Part shown: positions 1 through 14,400 of the stretch, piece by piece | Layout of the letters: every line of letters begins with the position of its first letter | Numbering within the stretch: the stretch's first letter is position 1 | NCBI GenBank assembly: GCA_029948255.1 | Contig: JALIZF010001870.1 | Span: forward strand, 497,001 to 561,000 | DNA: 64,000 nt | Origin: Telmatactis stephensoni | Taxonomy: Eukaryota; Cnidaria; Anthozoa; Actiniaria; Isophelliidae | Direction of reading: 5' to 3' | The notes under the pieces: generated by a model | What the model was told of the DNA's origin: nothing | Seen by the model: only the letters and a program-made list of their open reading frames with translations | The model's database searches: none | Program-made: the position numbers and the translations under genes

Positions 1-407
1 AGTATTATTTAGTAACTTATAATTAAGTTAAATGTTTACAGGCCTTATTGACGAATCTTAATATGTATGTATGTACACATTAATTTTCAATTAATTTCTA
101 ATTAATTTTCAAAAGCAGGACTAACCTTGTGCATACAACTGAGAAGACCTGCTTTGTTAATTCACGTTATATTAATATATGCATAACTGTTAAGATTCTG
201 TAGGTAACTGTAAAATGCCAGCTTAATTTTCTACTGACATTAATCTAGGTCAAGTAGCATAGAAGTCAGGTACTGAGGGCCAAGACTTGCATTTACACAT
301 TGTCAACACAAGTGCCAGGACAGAGAAATACTTAATGTGTGTACCACAAAATTACTGCAACATCGCAAATGACATAGGCAGTCTTTACTGCAAAAATCTT
401 GCAGTGC

Positions 408-620
408 AACCAACAACTTTAAACTTTGTTGGATTTTGGGTTTTTCTGATCTGCCAATCATAGGAAATGGGTGGAGTTTATGCAAATACCCTAGATCAGA
501 CCTTGATCCACTTTTGCCATCTGCCTTGAGTTCCCTTAAGGGTATTTGCATAAGTTCCCCCCCTCTTCACTTATTGGCAGATCAGAAAAACCCAAAATCT
601 AACTGAATTTGTTGTTGGTC
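408..620. mobile_element. Inverted-repeat element (MITE-like), about 210 bp
   Basis: The left arm, ending in TTTCTGATCTGCCAA (410-458), is mirrored by the right arm TTGGCAGATCAGAAA (575-619). An inner pair around TATGCAAATACCC / GGGTATTTGCATA continues the foldback. No transposase is inside and no clear target duplication is seen. Confidence 0.65.
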
Positions 621-1092
621 GCGATATACATTTTGGCAGTAACATTTTGAATTCTGAGCAGGATAGATGATTTTCAAAAAAAAAGAAAGTTTAAGCCTTT
701 AAAATGTACTGTCTTTCATGTAATTCTATACCTAGAGAGAAATCGGAGCTAAACTTGAGAGTACAGATCCTGTTATACTATGTTTTAGTGCAACACAAAT
801 GTTGGTCTAGTATGATATGTAATGCAAAACTGCAAGAGATTGTCAACAACGATGTTGCAACATGTTGAAGCAACAATGTGCTAAAAAATTAATTCCAATG
901 TTTGATAATAATTATATAATTAATATATGTTCTACATATACAGCATTTTGCAAAATTTTGAACCCCTCAATATGTAATGGGTGCATTATGGGTAATTCTT
1001 TAATACCTAAAATCATTGCAAAATAATTAAAAATCTTCCTTATTTTTCAGTTCTGATGCAAAGAAAGATGCATCATAAGAACTTGATTACTT

Positions 1093-1240
1093 AGAGTCGT
1101 TTTCGTATGAGTGGGAAACTTACCGTACTGTATTGTAACTGTACCAGTATCATAGTTTCTATAAAAACATTCGAAATCCCTGCTGTAACCATATCATATC
1201 GTAACTGTACAGGGTTCCCACTCATACGAAAACCACTCAA
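1093..1240. mobile_element. MITE family A, copy 1 (TIR TTTTCGTATGAGTGGGAA)
   Basis: Near-perfect terminal inverted repeats enclose a core with ACTGTACC and TCTATAAAAACATTCGA. The same ends and core recur at 4392, 12410 and 20291. Confidence 0.7.
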
Positions 1241-1992
1241 TTACCCATACAGCATCCAACACACATGCAAAACGACTGCTCATGCATAAATTTTCTAAAA
1301 CAAAATTGCACAGAAAATCAAACTTAACAGCAAATTATTGCAGCTGTATTTACTAATTTTACAAAATTTGATCATTCACAAAGCCTTATATCAGGGATAA
1401 ATCAGGATATATTTCAAATACAAATATTGTCCAGCTTGGGCTACCTGTGGTTTATGGAATGAATTATCTATGGAAATGTTCCTTCACTTTCACACTGTTT
1501 TTCTCAGAGTGTAAGAATAACTATAAGAGTGTAAACTAAAGGCAGTTAATGCATGCACAGTGCTGTAAGTTCACCAAAGATGAATGTTAGACCCTTAGAT
1601 AATTCCTTATTAAACTCTCAGTTAGAACAACATTTTGCATGTGTGTGACGGCATGATATATATTGAGGGTTTTCACAAACTACTGCATGTCAACAATCTA
1701 CAATACTAGCTAATATATATATAGTATATAAATGTATGTATATAATATATTACATAGTTATATACACATGACTACATACAAATCTTAGTAGCTTGGCTGT
1801 TTGGGCTCTCTGTGCCAGAGGATTGCCAATAAGTTAGTGACTTCCCACCTTCCTTGCGTAATATACTTTATACACTTGTGTTTGACCTAAAAACATACAT
1901 GCATGTTTCAAAAGTTGATATCGCAAAAAGATGACCATTTCCAGCAAGACAACATCTATTAGACCAAATGAGCAGTGCATCGCTATATACCG

Positions 1993-2113
1993 CGTTTCCA
2001 CCAAATTCAAAACCTCTGGGAATATGAACTTTTGTTCCAAACATTTTCACATGATATTGAAATGCAAAATACAAAGAATCCTATTCCCAGAGGTTCTGAA
2101 TTGGGTAGAAACA
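1993..2113. mobile_element. Inverted-repeat element, about 120 bp
   Basis: Arms GTTTCCACCAAATTCA and AACCTCTGGGAATA on the left are mirrored by TATTCCCAGAGGTT and TGAATTGGGTAGAAAC on the right, giving about 33-bp TIRs around an unrelated core. Confidence 0.7.
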
Positions 2114-2498
2114 TACAAAACAACATGTTAGCCAATTTGGTCTATCCAGAAATCAGTAGTTAGGTCAGAAAGGACATGTATTAGTAATGTAAGGTAAGAC
2201 GGTTATGCACTCTGTACCTACTAATGTAAATCCAGTTACCTATAGTGTGGAGCTTCTAGATTACTGGTACATTCATTAAATTCTTCCAAGTGTTTTTCAA
2301 AGCAGAAGTTCTTATAACATTCTTATAACACATTTCTTATAGCACATTCTTATAATATTCTTTTGCTATTGCTTGATTTAATTTGGTGTTGTTTGCTGTA
2401 CATTCTAAACTCTGAATCAAAGGATAGATAAGCTATCAGGCTCTTTCAAGAAACTCCCTGAAGAACTGAAAGCCTCAAACTTGATTACTGTACGAGTC

Positions 2499-5400
2499 TT
2501 ACCTGTTGGATGACTGCCTCATGAATCGTGCTTCTTGCTGCTTAGATTTATGTTCATCACGTCGTTTCTGGGATTGACGTCGCTGTCTATAAATGCGGAA
2601 TTGATTTTGTATAATTGCAGCAGCTCGACGGCTCTTTTTGAATTGTTCATGTTCTCTGTAGGCTCTGTACTGATTCTGAATGATTAATGCAGCATGGGTT
2701 CTTTTCTTGTACAATAGAAACTGCAAGGGAATGAAACAGATATTGGTTAATACCTGCAAGCACCTGAACACTTTCTGTACACTAACAGAGACTGAAAGTG
2801 AGCTTTGAGAAACATTGAACAATTTGTTAACAGGGGCATATCTAAGGGGGGGGTGCCCGTGACCCCCCCCCTTTCTAAGCCAAAAAGTGTAAAAAAGAAC
2901 AAATCTGACTGGAGATGCAGAGTGTGAGGATTTATTTAGACTAAAATGATATGTTATTAAACAGTTAGTTTTCTGCCTCTCGGAGTCGTCTTTTCATTTC
3001 GTTTCAAATCGAAATTATGCATTGGGCTTCCAGATCGAGACGTTCCATATATGGCAATGCACATGACCAAAAGCAAAAAGCCCGCAAATATATATAGCAA
3101 TTGATGACTTTTCGAGTGCTTTTTGTTTCAATTCGTGTATGTAGTTCTGTCCTCCTCTATCGACCATGATCCTTTGTGCTAAAACAATAGATTGCTATGA
3201 CGTCATAGTGACAATTTGGTATGTAAGGACCCCCTCTATGAAAAATCCTGGATATGCACCTGGTTAACCAACACTTTATCCCGACTTTCCGATCAAAAGC
3301 GAGCATTTTGCGATTGTAAAAAAGCACCGTTGCGTTGGTTAATAGATTGTTGCGGTTTAACGACCGAAAAGCAGGGGAACGTGTTAAGATATAATATAAA
3401 CGAACAAACAAGTGAACGAATGACGAAGGAAAGAACGAATGGTCATTCGAACGAACGAACCTACAATTAACGTACGAACAAACGAACGAATGAATTAATG
3501 AGCGATCACTTGAACGAACAAAGGAACCAACAATTAACGTACGAACAAACGAACGAATGAATTAATGAGCGATCACTTGAACGAACAAAGGAACCAACGA
3601 TTAACGTACGAACAAACGAACGAATGAATTAATGAGCGATCACTTGAACGAACAAAAGAGCCAACGATTAACGTACGAACAAACGAACGCTCACTTGAAT
3701 GACCCAACCAACTAACCAACAAAAAACATACGAACAAACGAATGAACGAATGAGCGATCACTTGAACGAACGAGCGAAGAAATGAACGAATGATTAGTCG
3801 AAGGAACGAGTGAACGATCCCTTATAGTAACGAACAACGAATAAACGAATCAGAAAAACGAATGATGCCTTGAACGAACGAACAAACAGCTAACAAAGAA
3901 GCGACTAACAAACAACGAACAAACCAACGAATGAACGAACGAGCGAACGAATGGAACAAACAAACAAACGAAAGAACAAACAAACAAACTAATGGAACGA
4001 ACGAATTAATAAACGATCACTTACACGAACGAACGAGCCCTCGAACAAACGAACAAAACATGGACTGTCGCTGGAACGCTTGAACCAACAACAAATGAAT
4101 CGACGATCGAATAAAACAAGCGAGTGAATGAAACACAGAGAAAGAAAAAAACCGTCACATACCTGTTTGTATCGACGATAATGATTCTGTATCAAGACAG
4201 CTGCCTGCATTTCTTGATCATGTTGTTGTCGACGAATCTAAAACAGTTATGGCAATGACAAAATGGTAACTGAGTAGAGGGCTTTTGTGACATGCATGAT
4301 AGTTCAAAAACTAACGCGTTGTGCGTGATTGCACCAAAAAAGACAAATTTAGCTAAACGCAACGCGATTTGAGTGAGATGACAAATAGATAGTTTTCATG
4401 AGTGTAAAACGGACTGCGCCGTACCGTGACCGTGTCAGTGCCGTGATGTCTATAAAAACATTCGAGATTCATGCCGTAACCGTGCCGTTTTCACATTAAT
4501 GCAAAAACTGTCGTTCAGTCGTTCACTGCGTGACTATAAAGTCGCAACGTCACGTTTAGGACGCCAATTCACTTGTTTTTACTCTTTTGAATTTCGGCAA
4601 CGTCAGGAACCGTTATGAGCATTTTTCGTCAGTGCGTGTCCTATTAAACGCCGCATTTCTTAAAACTCCCTAGTGCGTATCGGGTAGCGTGCGTGATCCG
4701 TGATGCGCGGCGTAATATTTCGTTTAAATTTGCCGTGTATTGCGTAACTGGTACTCTAATTGACATACTGCGGTAGCACCGCCCTTTCCCGTACGCTTAC
4801 GGGAAACGAGAACTGTCCGACCTTAACGAACCTAGCGATCTATAAAGCGGTTAAAATAGAGCAAGCGAGGCAATAAGTACGAATAAGTAAGATTACCTTG
4901 TATGAACGGTAAGCTTCCTGAATGATGAGAGCTGCTTGATACAACTCTTGCTGTTCACGATCTGAAATAAGAAATACAAATTATGATGACTTTTTCCAAG
5001 AATCAGTTCAATAATATTCATTTGGTAAAATGGGAAGGCCTGGACATGTTCTGAGATGAAAGGGAAAAGAGGAAGAAAAAGGGAGGGAAAAAAAGAAAGA
5101 AAAGAAAAGTAAAAGAAAGGGAAGATAAGAGAATGGAAAGGAGAGCAAAGGCAGGAAACAGAAAGGAAGGGAAAGAAAAGGAAAGGGCAAAAATGAGAAG
5201 ACAATACATAGTGCCTTACCTGTCAAAGTCAATTCAGAAAAGTTCTTTTCCAACAGTTTTTTCGAACTGCACAAAAACTCATGAAACTCCTTCGTATCCG
5301 GGGGGATACCAGGGGACGAATGAGGCGAATTTAAGAACGCAGGGGATCCTGGTGACAACGAGGACTTAGATGAAGGTGTCAGAGGTGAGCTCTGCGACGA

Positions 5401-8400
5401 AGCTGAACTAAAGGATCTGAAGCGACTACCAGACGAACCCCATCCCCCTGGGGAAGAAAGTAGTGCAGGTTCCTCTTGTACAGGAGACAGCTGTAAGGGT
5501 AAGCGGCTTGTGAGGTTTTGGCTGTCAAGATCAGCTTGGCGTTCAGCTTCGTTGATCATCTCGTGTATTTGAACTAAGGCTTGATTCAGCAGCACGCTTC
5601 CATTGTTGGCTTCTTCCACGTGCATCGGTGAGCAAGCTCGGTCCGTAAAGCTTGTCTCTACTGTCATTGACTGACTGGGAGGGGGTAGGGATGGGGAATT
5701 ATAATGTGCTGGTCCACTAGTGCTTGATGTTGTTAGCCGTGATGGAGATGGCATGCTTTCTGACACTTCTTCGTCGTCTTCGTCTTCAAGATTGAACACT
5801 GTACGCCTGAATGAAAGAACACGAAGAAATCAAAATTATTGATAAATTAAAGTACTCACTATTTAACTATTACTATTTTTAGGAACAGCATAATTTAGCG
5901 AATTTTAACGAGTTCCTCAAAATCACTAAATTTTGTACCCGCTAAAATTAGCATTTTTGGGTAATCTTGGTCAATGGGCCATATGCACTAACAGGTCACG
6001 TGACCCTATCTCCCTTAAATCAAGCAGCACCATCAAAATGAACTCCAAAAAATGAAAGAGCACTTGGATATTAGTAAAAGTGCAAAGTTTCAGTTTATAA
6101 GATGAATAAGAGAAAAAATGACAGTAAATATTTTCTTAAGATTCGTTCGGAAAAGTGCGTTGGATGGCACGAGCTTGCCGTCCAACGCGTTTTTCCAAAC
6201 GAATCTTCAGAAAATATCCAGTCTTCAGTTTACTATAATTTCTCCTGTATTACATCTTATGAGCTGAAACTTCGCACTTTTACTAATATCGAGGTGCTCT
6301 TTTTATTTTTGGCATTCATTGTGACGGTGCTGCTTGGTATAGGGGAGATAGGGTCACGTGGCCTGTTAGTGCATATGGCCTATTGTAGTAAAAATCGTCA
6401 TTTCCCCCGACAATCGCTAAACACACACACCTCTCTAAGACTGACACCTCTCTAAGACGGACACCTCTCTAAGACGGGCACCTCTCTAAGACGGGCACCT
6501 CTCTAAGACGGACACCTCTCTAAGACGGACACCTCTCTAAGACGGGCACCTCTCTAAGACGGACACCTCTCTAAAACGGACACCTCTCTAAGACTGACAC
6601 CTCACTAAGACGGACACCTCTCTAAGACGGACACCTCTAAGACGGACACCTCTCTAATACATCTGCTGATTGTCCTAATGGTGTCCGTTTTAGAGGGGTT
6701 TACTGTAGTTCTTCTATATGATGTGAAATGGACTGTCTAGACATAATATCATAATTATTACCTCATCATCATCATCATCAACATCATCATCATCACCACC
6801 ACGGCTACAGTCAAATATGAATAACAAAAGGACTCAGCAAATAAATAGTCTAGAATCATGCTAAATCTTACCTTCCAGGAGATGCCATCATAAATTCCTC
6901 AATGCAGTCCACAATTTCGAAATAACCTCGATCACGTGCCACTTGCAATGGCAAACGTCCACAGGCATCTGGTACGAGAAGGGCGTTGGCATGGCAACAC
7001 AACAACTCGACTACTGTAGCTCTTTGTCCCAGTGCACATGCCCACATCAGCGGCGTACAACTGAACTCGTCCTTCCTGGAAGGATCGAGTTCTTGTCGGA
7101 TGAGCTCAGAGGTCTGCGGGTCTTGCCACCTGGATGCCATTTCGCGTAGTACCTTGGAGAATCCTAATGCTGCTGAGAGATGCATAAGGGTCATACCTCT
7201 GTAGGGTCGTTTTAGACTAGTAGATCCATTTGTGATATTCGCTTCGAAAAGTGCCTTACAAGCTACTAGGATTCGTTCTTCAAACGTCCTACATTGTCGT
7301 TGTCGGGATTCCGTATGCGTCCGATCACCTCCCGAAGCCTGCACGCCTAGTCGACTTTCTAGTCTCTCCAAACGATCGAGCAACGCGAGTTTAAACCGAG
7401 CGTCATCCATTGCTAGCCATTCGTGATGAGTATTCAAATCACCCGGTGAATCATGCGCTCGGTATTCGAACACGCATGCGTTACTGACGATGAATCCATT
7501 ACATGCCACCTGCAATGTAACCAAGCCTGGTTCATGGGGTGGACAGTAGCAGCGCAAGACACCCACTTGAACAAGAGTAGCCTCGACACTACACCCATCA
7601 AATAGACAAGTATATGACACATCAGTTGAGGACCATTCACCGGTCACTAGTACTTTGACCCCACCCTCCGGGTAAGACCACTCTGGGGAGAAGTCACTTA
7701 TACACGCAGATCCTGGCATGACAGCCGGAAGTAGTGACGAGTTAGAGCTCACTTCCGGTGCAAAAGATTGATTGTTCGAGTCATTATTTGCTTCATCAAC
7801 GTCCTGGGATTCATGTGTTTCACACGGTGCAGTTCGAGAGCCATTTATTGCATTGTCATTATGGCAACTCATATTTGGCGAACAAGGGGAGTGGCTGGTT
7901 GTCATGACAATATCGTTGACTGGGGTACGACAGGTCTCACTGGGTGTAGCATCATTGTGAACTTGTAGGGTTGACGTCGTTGTGACTGCAGAGGTACCAT
8001 TGGTAGTGGGAATTGAACTCAATGACGAGGTCTCACTCATCGATTCATGTGTGCTTGCAGAGGTTGTAGAGGGAATCTTGTCACTGTCTTTTCCACTCCA
8101 CTCGTTCAGTGGGTTAACCGTTGAATTGTGCAATCTGCCTTCAGTAAGCAAGCTCTCTGATGATGTCTGCGGAACTGATACAGGGCTATTGAAATACTCT
8201 CCTAATACCGAGTTCAAGTCAATGTTTAACTCATCGTAATCAAGCTCGTCTAATGACTGCAGTTCTGGAAGGTCAAAGGTCATGTCTGTGGGGTTTGATT
8301 CCAGTGGTGTACTGGTGTCTCTATGGTAACGCATTGCCTCGTTGCCACGTTGAATTGTGTCATCTCTGTGGTAACCATCGGTCATGTTTTGAGGTCCTGA

Positions 8401-11400
8401 AAAAGCCATGTGACTGCTTGAAAGGATGGTTTTGTGGCTGAGTGACGTAGAACCACGATTGCTTAGAGTGACAGGAAGAGGTAATCGAAATGGCCCATCA
8501 AAACCATTTTCACCCAGATTACTGCCAATCTCAGACGACATGGATTCTGACCCCGAGAAGCGTGTTCCCGATTCTGACAAAAGACTGCCGTAATCACTTG
8601 AAGGGCTGGAACTAAGTTCTGCTGGTTGTTGATTGGTTGATCTGGTTTCTGCAAGGCTGTCTTGCAATTGAGCTGTTGAAGGTCCATTAATGGGTATATT
8701 TCCCGATGACGTCAAAGCAATGTCATTATTAGCCGATTGAGGGTTGGAAGTCATATGAACATTACTGTGCACTAAGCTCATATTTTGAAAGGAGCTTGGT
8801 CCATTATTCTTTTGAGACAAATCAGTCGGTCTATTATCCTCTAGGGACATTTTAAAAGGACTATTACTCCCTTGACATAAATTAGGTCCAGTATCCCCTT
8901 GGGACATACTAAAAGGGCCATTACTTCCTTGAGGTAAATTAGGTCCATTATCCCCTTGGGACAAATTATAAGGTCCATTATCTCGTTGGGACACATTGTA
9001 AGTTCCATTATTCCTTTGATTTGACTCCAAGGGCGTGAATTGAAAATCCAAAGCTGAACTTATACCATTTGTTGCATCCTTGCTAAATGCAGAGGAATGT
9101 GTCCCAGTGCTGGTAGTAGTAACAGTAGAATTCTCAGTTAAAAGCGAAGTATTAGCAACAGAATAATTCATCTCCATAAGAGTGGTACTAGTAGGTAGAT
9201 TCATTGTCGATGCAGCCCGCACAGTGCTAGGGATTGATGATGAACTGAAAAATAAAAGTGGTTGGGTTCCAACACTGACAGAGTTTGCATAGGCAGGCTG
9301 TGGACATGAAGACTTGTTTGAAGTAGTGGGTATGCTTTGTGACTGGGCCTCAGGTGTGGCATTTTGCTGCTCGGTTCTAGGTGTCTGGAGATATCCAATC
9401 GGTACACTAAGACAACTAGTTACAGTTCCAGGGAATCGAACTACTGATGTCGGCAGGTCATTACTCTGAGTATTTGACCCATATGATCGTATTGGAGAAT
9501 TCCGTTGATTTAGCAATGGTCTCACATTACATAATGGATTGAATACAACCGAAGACTGAACTGCTCTATTATTTGAGGACAGATTTGAAACTCCTTGGAG
9601 TTGTCCAGTGCTGCTAGGCAACTGTTGGTTGCTATGTACCTGTTGGTTGCCAGGCAACTGATTGTTAGTTGGCAACTGTGACTCTGGACACATGGTAATT
9701 TCTTTCTTTCTTTTGCCTCTTTGGTAAGTGATTGGTGACTGTGTATCATCTTTGATTGTGGGAGTAATTGTGATTTGAAATTTCTTCTTGTCATTCTGTG
9801 ATTTCTTTGGCTTTCCATTAGTTTGTTCTGTATCCTCTTCTTCAGTAATCTACAGGGAAAGGATGACAAAATAAGTGATCACTGCCAAAATGAACAAATG
9901 AATGGAATAGACTATCTATCCAGGTGGGTACATGGGGGTGGGGGGTGGGGTGATGATGATGATGACTGACTGACATACCAACTGACAAACTGACTGACTG
10001 ACTGACTGACTGACTGACTGACTGAACTGACTGACTGACTGACTGACTGACTGAACTGACTGACTGATGGACTGACAGACAAACGGATGACCAACTGATG
10101 GACAGACTGATTGACTGACAGACTGAATGATTAATTAAATATGTAGAAATGATGGAACTAAACACACTGTATGAATGGTCTGCCTGATTCTTTATGAATG
10201 TCTTAGAAACATGTAAAACATATTAACCAACATTAGAAGTTACCTACCTCAAACTTTGGGATCAAGTGTTCCTCCACTCCAGAAACTGCAGATAAAAAAC
10301 ATAACTAAGACACTGAATGCACCAAGAAGTATAAGCTCTAAAATATTCTTGCTTTAAATATATTAGTTTAAGAAACAGCATAGTAAGAACTAGGCCTGTA
10401 ACTCTCTACTGTTCTGCTGCATTTCATTTTGCCCACAACAGAATGTCTTGGTATTCAGACCAGTTGAAAATATTTGTATTAATCTTTGGATCACTGTTTT
10501 TTAAAATAAAAAAATAAAAATCATCAGAAATCAGAAAAAATGTGTGGCACTTAAATGAGTAAAATTATACTAACATGAATGAGATTTTCAACCAAAGTAT
10601 CTTTGCATTCCTTGCATTATTCAAGCCCACTTTTTGTACATGCAGACCGTTACTTATTAATAAATGATAGAAAACTAAATATATCACTTTCTAGATACAG
10701 AAATTACTATCACTGCTTGAATCAGATTAACAGTAATAGTACAATGAATCCCCCTTATACTACCCTAATAATTATGGCCACTCCACTAGTACGACCACCT
10801 CATTTTAGGCTGGCAACAAGAGATCCCACCCAAACTCTTATTAAAACTGTTGTGCAGTCTTAATATCCATTATAGCCAGTTATTTTGGTCCATGGGTGAG
10901 TGTATTAATAGGGATACACTCTATGCAATACTTGAAAAGGATTTTGGTACAGCTAAGGGGTTCATTAAGATTTTAAACTGGAAGGCATCCGGTTATGGCA
11001 AGAGTACAGACATTTACATGACTATATAATCAGAAGTTGGTTTGAGTTTCTCAAGAAAGCCTGGCAAAACCCAGCAAAGTCGAATTCACAGCCAGTCAAT
11101 TTACCCAATGCCCAGCCATTAAGAACCCACTATATAGCTAGGGAACATAAGGATTTAGGATATTATTTTCAAACTTACAGATGGAATTAATCTGGCATGA
11201 AATATTAGCTTTCTGTTTTTCACATACACATGTGTGCTGCTCTGACAAATCATCGATGAGATTGAGATAATGGACCAACACTATATCAGGATTCTGTTAA
11301 TTAAAAACAAAACAATATCAGATGGCTGCATTCTTGATTTAATAATTAGTAGGAGATTCTCTGTGGGGGATGTTGAGACTGCCAGACAAGAATTTTTCGT

Positions 11401-14400
11401 GTATGTCCAAGACTTTCCTTGTGTACAATAATTAAAGACTCAGACATGACTGTTTTTACAGGGAACTCTTGAATTTAAGGGCAGATACATACATGATTGT
11501 ATAATTTCCAAATGAACACTTTTCACAATATCAGAAAAGTTTTAAATGAATGCATTTAACTTACAGTTACCTGTAGTAGGCAATATATGCGTCGATGGAA
11601 GGTCGGAACAATAGCTGAGTGAGTGTAAACAACATTTAAACACTAAAATAAAAAAAATAAAAAATTATCAACATATAACTGACTAAAAATTGAAAACGTA
11701 TATTAAAAAGGAAAACATTTGTTTTTAATTAGAAATCAAACCACATTCAATTAACATGCCATGGTATGATTGGCTAATCTATTTAGTGTTATTGTAGGAG
11801 TAGATTTATAAAATTGTGGAATTGAGTTTTGGTTTTGTATAATGGCTCAAAATGGAATCTCATATATAGATCAATCAACAAATTATCTATGAGATCTACA
11901 AAATTGAGATATGAATGATGATAGAAAAATAAGGGTTGCTTTAAAAAGAAATGCCTACTTAATAGGAAAGATTACTGCAGCTGTTCCAGATGGTCTTTCT
12001 AGGGGACATTTTGACTGAAATTTGACATTTTGATTGAAATTTGAATCTTGATAGTCTGTTTAAATATTCTGATGTTAAAATCACACTTTTTGTTACCAAC
12101 TTAACTTTGAAAACTGAAACTGAAATTTGACATTTTGACTGAAATTTGAACCTTGATAGTCCCTTAATATTCTGGTATTAAAATTAAATATTTTGTTAAC
12201 AGCTTTAAATAAAGGTTTCAAATTTTGTTGTTGAGGACAACTGTACAAAAACATCCAAACATCCCCTCATTAACGTCCGAACACTGTTTTGAGTACCTTG
12301 ACTTAAAAATAGTACTATTCACTATTATCACTACATGGACTGTAAATGAAAAATTGCCTGTTCTCCAAATTTATATTGTATGACAACTGACAAGAGTGGG
12401 CCAAGTACAGTGTACAGATTTCATGAGTGTGAAATGGACCATGCCATGCCGCAGCCGTGTCAGTACCACATGAAAAAAATAATTCAAAAAATTCCTGCCA
12501 TCACCATGCCATGACCGTGTAGTGCTGTTTTCACAGTCATACAAAATATGCTCTAATTATAGAAGTACATACTACATGTTGTGGGTTGAAGTCATTTTTG
12601 GTTTGGAAATGTTTGAACCTGTTTGATTTTTAGTTCCATTAATGATTATCATCATCTAGGACAATAGAAATTAAAAATCAAACTGGTTTGGAAATTTTTA
12701 AACCTGTTGAAAAAACTGACCAAACTTTTACAAATAAATTGTACAGACATAACTTTTATCAAAATTAATATTATATTACCGAAAGAGTTCATTTTAAAAC
12801 ACTTTCTACAAGTTTAATACACCAATAATGTACACTGTATTGTTACTACATGGTTGCTGGGGAGCTGCAATAATCTTTTTAGCACTCAAAACTCTCAAGA
12901 TTGTCAATATGCTCATACACGACTGCACGTCTCATGATGGTCAATTCATAACTATTTTCTACTTTAACATATTCAAAGTCAACACGGTATCATCACCAGC
13001 TGTCCCTAGAGATAAACTTTACAGTAAAGTCAAAGCCCTACAAGCGATAACTTTTTAAATTTAAAACAAGACACCCTTAAGGCATTCACTCAAGATTCCT
13101 GTGGCCATGATGACATAGCTGCTGCTAAATACTGTATCAGGACTTTTTGCTAATGATTTCTCAACTCCTTCCCCAGTTTGTATCCCAAAGAATGCATGCT
13201 ATATACATGACCACACTGACAAACAAATACATTGGAGTTCCTGTGTAATTTTTTTCATTCACAGACTCTATATCAACACATGGTTTTGATAATGTACAGC
13301 TACAGATTAGAGCACATGTGCTCTGGAGTGCTCTGGAGACCAATTGGATGATGTGTAAGACAAACAACTGGAGTTTTAGACTTGGGATTCCACAGGAATC
13401 CCAGGTAATAAATTTGTGAAATATGGATACCCAGGCAGTCAATTGGACTTGCAGAATGTTGTCCTGTGATAGATCCCAAACATTTTAAAAGGTTTCTAAT
13501 GTACCAAGTGTGGCCACTTTCACTTCCCTAACAAAGACAAGTAAAACACTCCCCTGAAATATCTAGGATCTATCACAGGACACCTCCCATAAGTGGACAC
13601 CTCCTATAAGTGGACACCTCCCATAAATGGACAGCAACCCTTGGTCCCTTCTCCTGACAAACTTTGCATTTTAACTGGTCCCATAAGTGGACACTTCCCA
13701 TAAGTGGACAGCCACCCTTGGTCCCTTCTCCTAACAAACTCCTACATTTTTAACCTCCCAATTTTGGTTCCAAGGGTGTCTGCTTGCTGGAAGTTCAACT
13801 GTATAATTTGGTGGTTGCCGAGCTAGGGAGCCTATTCCTTGTGAGAGAGAGTAAACTAAATAGTAGTTCTAAGAGTTTTAATTGAGAGACTAACTTACAT
13901 TGACACCATACACTTTAAGTTTGCAGTGATCTTCTCTTATGGATGAGCTTGAGCTTGTTCTCTTTTTCCAGGTATAACCATCTTTACGGCAATCCTAAAT
14001 AAAACAAGGTACATTGTAAATAGTTAGAATTGTATGCTTCTTTGAGTGTGAATTTTTGCCCTTAGCAAGCAAAAATTCACACTCAAAGAAGCATTGATAC
14101 AATTCTAGCTAACACATTTCCAAGTGACAATCCATTCATAAAGGTAAATAACATTCACTTTAGAAGATGGACATTTATAACTTCACTCATTTACAGAACT
14201 TTGCACTCAATCATTCAATCATTCATCCATCAATTCATCAACCATTCATGTATCCATCCATCCATGCATTCATTCATTCAATCTTTCACAACCCTTACAT
14301 TTATCTATTTATCCATTCATTCATTCAATCATTTCACCATCCATTCATCCATCATCCATTCATTCATTCCTTCAACCAATCATTCTGACCCATTCATTCA

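Larger units (their letters stand above)
1..2498. other. 3' flank of CAMTA, no recognised gene
   Basis: AT-rich sequence with three inverted-repeat elements (listed separately). Short ORFs here show no domain, signal peptide or splice context. It may contain the CAMTA 3' UTR. Confidence 0.6.

Noticed and set aside
6102..6455. 117-codon ORF on the plus strand
   Set aside because: Spans the two arms of a foldback element inside a CAMTA intron.
6423..6705. CRISPR-like array
   Set aside because: The 17-bp units are directly contiguous with no unique spacers; this is a minisatellite in a eukaryotic intron.
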